Shown here one piece after another: positions 49,318 to 58,600 of a stretch of DNA of 64,000 nucleotides. This stretch comes from a virus: the IMG/VR virus record IMGVR_UViG_3300013131_000002, positions 1 to 64,000 of that record; one strand, written 5' to 3'. Both the position numbers and the translations under genes were made by a program. Below the pieces are notes generated by a model that saw only the letters and a program-made list of their open reading frames with translations, was not told the origin of the DNA and did not search any database. Positions within the stretch are counted from its first letter, which is position 1. The number at the start of each line of letters is the position of its first letter.

Positions 49318-51891
49318 TTACTCAATAATTGGGTTGTATCCACCTATTTGAAAATATCCGTTATCTTTATTATCTACAATTGATCTAAAGTAATCTGATG
49401 TAGCACTGAACTTTCCAAGTTTCTGCCCAGTTGCTCTATTAACAGCTGGTACATAAGATCCAGTATTAGGATCAAAGGTAAATAATTCTACTTCTGGAGC
49501 ACTCTGAATTCCTGAAAATACCATTTTAGTTTTCTCTGGACTTCCAGTATAAATTCCATCAGCATCTAGATGTCCTGATATTTGCAATCTTTGTATATCA
49601 GCAGAATTTTCACTTACAAATTTTTGGAATTCACTAGGACCTGCAACTCTTTTCTCTTGCAAATTTTTGCTCATATTCATTGCATCAGTATCATCTTGAG
49701 TAACTAATCTTTGAAAAGCCATTTCAAATCCATCTTTACCTGACATCTTACCCACATTATTTATTGTACGAGTAATTTGAGACATAGGTTGGTTAATAGC
49801 ATCTAGCATATCTCGAGACCAAACTTGTTCTACAGGGACATGTATTTTTCTTACTTGATTGTTTTCCCCTTGAACAGTAAATGTGGCAAATTGTCCATAA
49901 GCAGATTCTTTTGTTAAAGACATTCCATCCAAATTATTGTAAGTGATGTTTACAATTTTAGCTGATTCTGTAAAGTCAGCTCCCCAATCTTTTAACATTT
50001 GATCTACGTCTCCTTTTTGAGTAACTCCTAATTGTGTCCAATCACTTCCAGGTCTGTACAATCCTTGAAATCCTTTTAGAGCACTAATGGGTTTATTCAT
50101 GAATGCATCATCCATGTTCTTTTTAGTAGCTAATGCAATTGATGGCTCAGTTCCTACTGGCATATTACTTTCAGTAGTTTGCAAAGTCATAGGTTTAACA
50201 GACTTTTTGTGTTCAGCATTTGCATTCCAATAAGCATTTTTTACCTCATCTAACACATTCCAAATTTGCTCTCCTTTATGAGCTCCTTCCATGTATCTGT
50301 GAAAAGAATTCAGATCAGTTCCTTCCCAGTCATTCTGTCCTATTACATTCATAAAGTCTCTTTCACTAGCTCCTGCTCCTCTCCATGCTTTATAATCATT
50401 CCAAACAGCTTTAAAATCTACTCCAGAAGTTCCGTATCCCCAATTATTAAAATCTGCATAGTTTTTATTATCATTTAAAAGCTTTAGAATATTAGCAGTT
50501 GACAATTCATTCATCATTCCTTCTTGTGACTCTTTTAAAGTTTTTAAATCCATAGTAGCACTATTGATTCTTTGTAAAGCTTCTTGCTTTTCAAATATTC
50601 CAGTAGAATCTGATGATACAATTTCTCTATCATTAGCTATTGATAAATTCAAAGCACCTTCTCTAGAAGCAAGTTCATCCATACTATATCCTGTTACACT
50701 TAGTATTTCTCCAGGATTTTTATTAATCAATGCTCTAGCTGCTGCATTAGCTTCTTCTATAGCTTTCTTTCTAGCATTCTCATCGTCTAAACGTTTCTTA
50801 TAAAGATCATCATAAGCTTCGTCGTAACTATAAGTAGAGCTAGTTTTATTAGATATCTTAACTTCAGCTAAGGAAGCATATGGAGCTAAAAGTTCTTGTT
50901 TAGCTAAACTTGCAGCATAGTCTAATCTACCCTCTCCACTTTGTTTTTCGAGATTTTCTAAACTAGCACGATAAGCATCTAAGGTAACTTTGTAATTAGC
51001 TTTTTGACCTTTAGGCACATCTCCAGAAGCAATAAGATCTTCTAGTTTTGCAATTTCTTTTTTATGAGCTTCTATACCAGAGGCATTAATTGCCTGTAGA
51101 CGAGCTTCATCAATCTTACCATCAGCTCCTGCTACTGCAGAGTATGCTTTAAGTTTAGATTGTTGTGCTAAGTAAGCTTGTACTTCAGGGTCAGCCATTA
51201 CGGCATTGTAAGCTTTAGAAACTTTCTCTGCTGATTTTCCTGACCAAGAGCTTCCTTTTGTTTCAGTAATTTTTAATTTACCAGCTTCTCCAGTTCTTGG
51301 ATCTTTTTGACCTACTAATCCTGTAGTAGTTGTACTACTTGTAGAATCTTCTTCAATCAATGCAAGAGCTTTAGATAGTTTCTCGTCTATCTTAGGATCT
51401 GATATAATATTCATTGGGGAATAGTAGCTATTAGGATCTACCATTCCAGTTCTAGGATCTACTTTAATCCCTTCATATCCTTGTGCATACTTGCTATATG
51501 GGATTGCATAGTTATAAGCTAATGAACTAATCTCTCCTTTCTTATATCGTTCTGCTAAGTCTGTTTGATAGTTTACATATCTTTGATAGTTATCATAGAT
51601 TGGAGCATATTTTTCTTTATACTCTTTTGCAGCTCCGTGAATTCTAAATGCTTGGTTTTCAAAGTCTCCTCTATCAGCAAATTCTGAAAGTTTGTTTCCA
51701 ATGTTAGCATCTAACTCTGCTTTCATTCTCTCATCATTGGCAAAGTCAGCAGCCTTCATTGCATCTAATGACTCATCCAATGCATCAGCATTTTGAAAGT
51801 TAGTCATAAATCTATTTCGTAGCTCTTTTGAGATAGCCACTGATTGTGGATCTACATACGTGCTTTGATAATCATTAAACTTATAAGGCAT
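49318..51891 (-). CDS. Large virion protein, likely cargo/ejection protein (857 aa)
   Basis: Mostly helical, with long coiled-coil stretches in the first 480 residues (for example ESLDAMKAADFANDERMKAE) and a more mixed C-terminal part. There is no membrane helix or known catalytic motif. It lies between the 1,237-aa and 2,431-aa genes in a block where crAss-like phages keep proteins stored in the tail or capsid for injection. Assignment is by position and composition. Confidence 0.6.
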   Translation of the reverse strand: MPYKFNDYQSTYVDPQSVAISKELRNRFMTNFQNADALDESLDAMKAADFANDERMKAELDANIGNKLSEFADRGDFENQAFRIHGAAKEYKEKYAPIYDNYQRYVNYQTDLAERYKKGEISSLAYNYAIPYSKYAQGYEGIKVDPRTGMVDPNSYYSPMNIISDPKIDEKLSKALALIEEDSTSSTTTTGLVGQKDPRTGEAGKLKITETKGSSWSGKSAEKVSKAYNAVMADPEVQAYLAQQSKLKAYSAVAGADGKIDEARLQAINASGIEAHKKEIAKLEDLIASGDVPKGQKANYKVTLDAYRASLENLEKQSGEGRLDYAASLAKQELLAPYASLAEVKISNKTSSTYSYDEAYDDLYKKRLDDENARKKAIEEANAAARALINKNPGEILSVTGYSMDELASREGALNLSIANDREIVSSDSTGIFEKQEALQRINSATMDLKTLKESQEGMMNELSTANILKLLNDNKNYADFNNWGYGTSGVDFKAVWNDYKAWRGAGASERDFMNVIGQNDWEGTDLNSFHRYMEGAHKGEQIWNVLDEVKNAYWNANAEHKKSVKPMTLQTTESNMPVGTEPSIALATKKNMDDAFMNKPISALKGFQGLYRPGSDWTQLGVTQKGDVDQMLKDWGADFTESAKIVNITYNNLDGMSLTKESAYGQFATFTVQGENNQVRKIHVPVEQVWSRDMLDAINQPMSQITRTINNVGKMSGKDGFEMAFQRLVTQDDTDAMNMSKNLQEKRVAGPSEFQKFVSENSADIQRLQISGHLDADGIYTGSPEKTKMVFSGIQSAPEVELFTFDPNTGSYVPAVNRATGQKLGKFSATSDYFRSIVDNKDNGYFQIGGYNPIIE

Positions 51892-51898
51892 GGTTACT

Positions 51899-54800
51899 TT
51901 ATTTAATTCTTAGTTTTGGTCGTTTTGTCAATTCTCCTAGACGAGATGTGTATTGACGAGCCCCACCTAGCTTTTGTTGGTTTTGAGTTGTATTGGTTTG
52001 AGCCTGTCCATTAAACTGATCTGCTACAATTCCTCTATCTCCATAGAATAGTTTAGAATATCCGGCAGCCATGTTACGAAGATCAGTTTCAGTTTTTCCA
52101 TACATTGGAGAACGTTTGTTCTTAGCTTCTTTTTGAAGTTGCTCATACAAAGTAAAACGGTCATATGATCCTGTTTCATCCATTGCTTTTGCTAAACGTT
52201 CATTAGCTTTAAACATACGATCGTCTTTAACAATTCCTGTAATTCTAGTTGCAGCTGCATCTAAAGTTCCTAAGATCTCTTCACGTTTATATTTCTTCTC
52301 AGCAATTCTCATATCAGCATTAACCATCTGTCTTTTCTGCTCGTTCTCTACATTGAACATACTAGCTTGCATTCCAAGTTTAGCTTCTTCAGCAGCTAAC
52401 TGCTTATTAGAGTCTTGCTCTTGTTTAGCAATCTTAAGCATTTGCTCATTAGTCTTACCAGCAGTAGCAATCATTGCAGATATAGATCCAGGACCCATGT
52501 TCTGATTTTGGATAGCTGTATTCAATGCTACTTGACTAGCTGTAGCAGATGCTCTCTCTTGGTTAAGATTAACACGTGGCATAAGTGGCCCAGTAATTCC
52601 AGGAGAACCAGGTATTCCAGGATCCTTTTTGTATGGGTTAAGCATAGCATATCCTACAGGAACAAGTTGAAGCAATCCTGGAAGTCTGAATTCTTCTTTA
52701 GGTTTCCAGTCTTCTAATTTTATACAGTTACCTTGATCATCAAGATAGTGTCCAGGAGGACATGGTTTTCTTTCAGGAACATTTGGTTCACATTTTTGAG
52801 TAGCTTCGTTCCAAGTAGTTCCAGGAGGGCAGTCATGTTTAGGAATAGTCCCAGGAGGAGGTGGTGGTGTTGGCTTACCCGAATAATTAAGTCTCTGTCC
52901 AAGTGTTGTATTAGTACTGTAATTGTCAATACCAGATACAGTTCCAAATACCTCGTCATTAACTCCAGTTTGATTAGCAGCATATCCTTCGTACTTATCA
53001 GTATTCATTAACTGATTGTATGCAATGTAAGCAGCTTGACCTTTATAGCCACTTTCCCAGTTTAAATCATCTAACTCTGGATGATCATCTGCAAATTTAG
53101 CTGCTTCCGTATTTGTAGTATTACCTCTAGCTGCAGCATTTTGTGAACTTTTAGATGGTTCAAAACCAAAAGCTTCTAATCGAGCATTTCTTTCTTCTTG
53201 AGCAAGGAGTTCATTGATGATGTCGTCTTCATTCATTGAACTCAAATCCTTATAGTACTTGTTTTTGAATGCTTGTTTAGTACCAGATTTTTTTCCAGTA
53301 TAACTAGCTTGATCTTCAATTACTTTTTTATACTGTGCTGCTAAGTCTGCTTTTAAATCAGGGTCAGCTAGAATTTTTTGTTTAGCATCTTGGAAAGCAT
53401 TGTATGCTTCTTGATTACCATTCCACTTTTTAAGTTCATCATTATTTGCAGGTTGACCTGGCTGACCTGTAGGTGCAGGAATATCATCAACAATATTTCC
53501 AGTAGTTTCATCTATCTTCTTTCCTGCAGGTACTCTATAACCACCTTGGCCATCTGGTTCATATCCTTTATCAAGCCATAGTTTATCTATGTAATCGTCT
53601 TCAGCAGCAGGTTCTTCTTCTTTTTTCTTCTCCTCTTCAGCAAGTTTATTAACAGTATTGTTTTGAGCTTGCATTTCTTTCTCATTGTACACTCCTTCTC
53701 CAATACCTCCAGGACCTACGTTATCTAGTATTTTTGATAACTGCTCTTGAGAGCTTCCTGATTTAGAATCTCCTTTTTTAAATTTTTCTCTATCCTCTTT
53801 TCTTGGGGCTATCTCTTCTCCTTCAGATCCTTTGGTTTCAATATCCCTTACAGCCATACCATGATCTGGATAATCTTCTCCAAATATTTTTTTAGAAATA
53901 CCCTCAACTTTTTTAGAATATTCTGCATAAGCTTCCTGATGTTTTGAATTCCTGCCTATATCCCACCAATACTTCCCATATTTATCAGTAATTTCATTTG
54001 TAATCTCCCCTTCTTTTTCTTTCCATTCTTTAGGAACACATCTAGCTAGATGTTTGTCAGTAGTGAAGTTATAGACAGGTACATACCCTTCAGGACAAGC
54101 AGAAGGTTTATCAGCACCACCTTTCTTGAATAGCATTTGGCCACCAAGTCTATATGCTTTTTCTCCAGCACTTACTTCATCTGGGTTTCTACCAGCAGCT
54201 TGTTCTTGTAACTTAGCAAGTTCTTGAAGTTTAGCATTGATGATTCTTTTAGGAAGTCCTGATTTTAGAATCTCTTCATGTTTCTGAGCAAAGGTTTTAT
54301 TTCCAATTTTTAAGAATGAAGAGAAGAAGTAATCATTCTTCTTACCGTTCTTCATCTTCATACCTTTCTGCATAGTCTCGTCTCCTTCTACTTCAGTATA
54401 TGGATCAAGATCTATTCCACCTGTTTCGTGTTTACGTCCTATAAATTTAACTGCATCTTTTCCCATAGGGACAATCTTTCCCCCTGGAACTTTCTTAACA
54501 CCACCTGTTCTAGCATACTGAGTTCCCATGTTTTGACCATAGGCAGTAGTGTTATCATTATTCATATTGGTAGATGAGTTCAAACCAAATCCAGTATTCA
54601 TAGTAGATATTCTAGATTTTTCTAATGCAGATAGATAAGCAGCTCTAGTCATTCTATCTTGTCTTTGAATGTCTTTAGCTTCTTGTTTAGTAGCTTTATT
54701 TTCTTGAACACCTTTATATATTCCTACACCGGCACCTATCACACCTCCTACTAATCCTCCTACAACATTACCAACTCCTGGTATAACAGAACCTGCCATA

Positions 54801-55612
54801 GCCCCATAACCAAACCCAGCTCCAAATCCTTTAAATCCTTCCCCAACTGTATTTCCAGTAAGTTCTTTTTGAGTAGCTGTTGCTGCATTTTTATCATCTG
54901 TAGCTCTCTCTGTTATCATTCCGATTCCAGTTGCTGCTACTCCAATACCTGCAGTTGCTAATCCAGACATATTTGCTGTTAGCAATCCACCTGTACTCGA
55001 TCCTGCAGCACTTGCTCCTGTGCTAGCAACGTTAGCTGCTCCTGTAATTGGAGCTCCCCCAACTGTAGACATTGTTGGTGCAGCTTGTCCAACTACCATT
55101 TGAGTTGCTGGGCTACCCCCTGCACTAGTAAAAACTGGGTTAACTGTAGTAGCACCTACTTGTCCAATACTTGCAGCTGTAGGAGCACTAGCAGAGAGAC
55201 CAGTTGGGGCCCAAGTCGGAGTCGTGTTAACAGCATTTGCTCCGACTTCTGTCATAGCATTTACTCCTGCAATAGGGGTATTAGGATTCTTTAATAAGAA
55301 TTTACCAAAGTTTCCAGCTTTAGCATCTTTAGCAGCAGCTGATCCTAATGTTTGTAATGAGTTTTGAACAGCATCTTTTTTCTGCTGCTTAAGCATTTCC
55401 TCTTCACGTTTCTTTTTTTCCTTGGCTTGCTTAGCTAAATAGTCTGCTTGTTCTGCAGCATTTGCAAATTCCTGTTGAGCATTCTCTTCCTCTACTTGGC
55501 CTATGTAATAAGGATTTTGTCTAGACATTGCTACAGATCCAGAGTTGAATCCAGCTAATGCATACTTCTTTTGTATTTTCTTTAGAGGTTTTCTATTATT
55601 TGATTTGGCCAT
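51899..55612 (-). CDS. Virion protein with glycine-zipper segments and conserved crAss motif (1,237 aa)
   Basis: The N-terminus is basic, then a coiled coil (about 40-85). Two glycine/alanine-rich hydrophobic segments (about 206-234 and 261-302, GFKGFGAGFGYGAMAGSVIP and beyond) look like membrane-inserting glycine zippers. Residues about 376-414 contain VPGGKIVPMGKDAVKFIGR and HETGGIDLDPYTEVEG, a motif I recognise from large crAss-like structural proteins. Cysteine motifs (CPEGYVP near 505; CPPGTTW and CPPGHYL around 925-950) are scattered. A role in forming a channel during ejection is plausible but unproven. Confidence 0.7.
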   Translation of the reverse strand: MAKSNNRKPLKKIQKKYALAGFNSGSVAMSRQNPYYIGQVEEENAQQEFANAAEQADYLAKQAKEKKKREEEMLKQQKKDAVQNSLQTLGSAAAKDAKAGNFGKFLLKNPNTPIAGVNAMTEVGANAVNTTPTWAPTGLSASAPTAASIGQVGATTVNPVFTSAGGSPATQMVVGQAAPTMSTVGGAPITGAANVASTGASAAGSSTGGLLTANMSGLATAGIGVAATGIGMITERATDDKNAATATQKELTGNTVGEGFKGFGAGFGYGAMAGSVIPGVGNVVGGLVGGVIGAGVGIYKGVQENKATKQEAKDIQRQDRMTRAAYLSALEKSRISTMNTGFGLNSSTNMNNDNTTAYGQNMGTQYARTGGVKKVPGGKIVPMGKDAVKFIGRKHETGGIDLDPYTEVEGDETMQKGMKMKNGKKNDYFFSSFLKIGNKTFAQKHEEILKSGLPKRIINAKLQELAKLQEQAAGRNPDEVSAGEKAYRLGGQMLFKKGGADKPSACPEGYVPVYNFTTDKHLARCVPKEWKEKEGEITNEITDKYGKYWWDIGRNSKHQEAYAEYSKKVEGISKKIFGEDYPDHGMAVRDIETKGSEGEEIAPRKEDREKFKKGDSKSGSSQEQLSKILDNVGPGGIGEGVYNEKEMQAQNNTVNKLAEEEKKKEEEPAAEDDYIDKLWLDKGYEPDGQGGYRVPAGKKIDETTGNIVDDIPAPTGQPGQPANNDELKKWNGNQEAYNAFQDAKQKILADPDLKADLAAQYKKVIEDQASYTGKKSGTKQAFKNKYYKDLSSMNEDDIINELLAQEERNARLEAFGFEPSKSSQNAAARGNTTNTEAAKFADDHPELDDLNWESGYKGQAAYIAYNQLMNTDKYEGYAANQTGVNDEVFGTVSGIDNYSTNTTLGQRLNYSGKPTPPPPPGTIPKHDCPPGTTWNEATQKCEPNVPERKPCPPGHYLDDQGNCIKLEDWKPKEEFRLPGLLQLVPVGYAMLNPYKKDPGIPGSPGITGPLMPRVNLNQERASATASQVALNTAIQNQNMGPGSISAMIATAGKTNEQMLKIAKQEQDSNKQLAAEEAKLGMQASMFNVENEQKRQMVNADMRIAEKKYKREEILGTLDAAATRITGIVKDDRMFKANERLAKAMDETGSYDRFTLYEQLQKEAKNKRSPMYGKTETDLRNMAAGYSKLFYGDRGIVADQFNGQAQTNTTQNQQKLGGARQYTSRLGELTKRPKLRIK

Positions 55613-55623
55613 TGTAGTCAGTT

Positions 55624-58600
55624 TTATCTATTCGATGCACGGTAGGTAGCCTTAGCCGTATACAAATTTATTAAATTTTGAGCTTGATTGTTAGAAATTA
55701 ATCTAACTGCAAGGAATTTGTCAACAAACTTTCTTTGCTCATGCCAAGGCTTAAGAGAAGAAATATAATATGGATTAACTACTCCTTCAGACAAGAACAT
55801 AGGTCTGTCAGTTACGGGTACTACTGTTCCATTGTAGTAGTCATCTTGTACGTTAACTTGTCCTTGCTGCATAGACGTATTAAGTATAGTTCCAGACATA
55901 TCTCTAAAGTCATTAGTAAACCAAGAGTTATCTACTTTTCTAATGTTAGACAAGTACTTTATGTCTTTAATTCCAGAGTGCTGTGAAGTATTGTAAACAT
56001 AGAAGCTTGTGAACCCGGTATGGAACTGATTTATATTCCTTAATGAGTTTCCAGGATCTCTTTTAAAAGTATCTATTACGTATGAAATAGCTCCGAAGAT
56101 TTTATTCAACGTTTTTGTAGACGAGACAGCACCCGTGGTACTCGAAGTAGTCTCTCCAGTATAAATATACTCAAATTCAAAATTATAAATGTTCCCGTAA
56201 AAAGTACAAGGATTATTATAGTTATCATGAGCATAGAAATTTTGGCTATTGCTAGGATCAAAGCTATAGAAGTGTTTCGTATTGAAAGCATATAATGGTG
56301 GTATGTAAGAATGTCTACTAGCCCAAACTCCAAAGTCTAAAGATAAAGATATTGTCCATCCAGATCTTTTAAACCAGACTCCTTCTTCAATTGTTATTAC
56401 TCTTTTAGGATCTTTGTAGTAGTAGAATCCTTGTGGGGTAACTGTTACATCCCCTCTAGCTATTAATAATAGAAAAGTATCAGTTGGAACTAACTCTCGT
56501 TTTGTTACAATAATTCTCTTAAGAGCTGGGTCATAAGTAGAAGTAAATCCAAATCTTCCAGTAGGAGCATCTAAGTTAATACCTTGTGCCTCAAGACTAA
56601 CTCCCATATTTTCAATTTCAAATGGAATGTTCTCACGAGACCATGTAGATAATCCAACTGCAGATAAGTCTGTAACTTGCTGACCAACCATAAACATCTT
56701 TCTAGAATCTCTTGCTAAAAAGAAATAACCGTCTTTAGTTACAAGAGAGGTCATTCTATTTTGTAGCCCTAGATATCCTTCAGAAGATTGTACGAATTCA
56801 TCAGGTTCTTGTGCAAACAGATCTCCAGATCCAATGTATGCTTGAGTAGTATCTCCAAGTTCCATTGTCTGTTTACCTTTAGTTCTGAACAAACTCTTTT
56901 CAGTATGGATGTATAACAAACTCTCTAAGTTAAAGATGTTTGTAATAGCTCCTTTATTCTGTCCAAAGTCTCTATACTCAAGTGCTGTAAAGTATCTGTA
57001 AGTATCATTGAAGTTACCGTCTTGAACTAAAGATCTGATTACTCTATTAGGATATAGATTTGTAGACTTCTCTTTCTTTGGGTATGGGATACTAACTCTT
57101 TTGTCTTGCAATGCAGAGTATTGATCTTCATAAAGAAGATTGTCCATTTTACTTAAATCATGTAATGGAGATTTGTATATAATATCTGCAGCTGTGTATT
57201 TATCAAAGTATACACTATCTACTATACCCACTCCTTTTTCAACATCTCCAGCATGACGGAAATTAATATTATCATCTGACTCAACTATATACTGATATAC
57301 TGAAGATATTATAGCAGTAGATCCTCTTTGCCAGTTGTTTTCATTATTGATGGTATCCTTTCTTTCTTGCTCATTACCACTCATTATGACATTGTTGGCT
57401 GTATAACCTGTAGATATTTCAAATGGAATATCTCCATATATAGTACCAAGTGTACCAGTTAATAGATAAGGTAAGATACCTACTTGTTGATTAGATCCAC
57501 TTTTTAAATATGTAAATGCAAAACTTTGAGACGTTGATCTATACCCATATCTGCATAAGTAAGTATCCCCTCCAAAAAATGTATCACTAGATGCACCAGT
57601 ATAATAATTACTTCTACCATCTGAGGATAATCCGGTAGTAAGATTAACATCTAAAGTAGATTTATAATATCCAGTGGACACTAAAGACTGTTGGTCAAAT
57701 GGTTCAAACACATCTGTTTTAGCAGAGCATAAATTTGCAAGGTATGTATTTGGAGCACCTGCTGGTTTGTACATAGTTCCACTCCATGTAAAAGAACATC
57801 CAAGTCCAAAAACATTGCAATTTCCTACATCTCCGTCTTGTAATACTTGAAGAGTAATGTCTCCATTATTTACTCCAGGGTTTCCTGCTCCATTATAACC
57901 TAAAGCTATAAGTTGATTTTCTACAGCTAAAAAGAATGGAGTTTTTCCACCAGTAGTTTGATAGTTAGTCATAGCAGTTAGTTTAGCTCCTATTCCAATA
58001 CTATCTACATAAACACTTACTCCGTATGGTACCCCACCTATCACTCTATTTAAAGATGTTCCACCATCTGCACGTATCCAATCAGATGCTTTATAGCCTG
58101 CTAGTGGGGGAATACCAGAAGTCAATCCTAATGCAATAGCACTTTCTCCACTATTATTGATTAAGTATGTAGCTCCTTTAAATCCTGTAGCAGATGCATT
58201 TTTAAAGAATGTAAGTCCAGCTAAATATGTGGCACTGTCTGGATCTATTGCAAATACACTTTGATATGTCCCTAAATTTTCTTGAGTTCCTTTGTGCCCA
58301 CCTTCTGAATATCCAACATCAATTCCAGTTCTTCCAACTTCATGATAAGCTGCAGCTATTAATAAACTTCCGTTTAATCCATCTACACCTCTTACATCAT
58401 AGTTATCACTAGTAGAGTCTTCTTCAAAATTTATTGTATTCCCTAAGTCTGGATGTATCCATGCATGCTCATCATCTCCATTACCTGCTCTAAATCCTTC
58501 ATAGAATCCTGAGTCAGTATTGTAGTTAGTGGCCCCTCTAAATCCTCCTCTCCATAATTGCATTGTTACCACATATTGCAAATCAATGTGTGTAGCTGTA

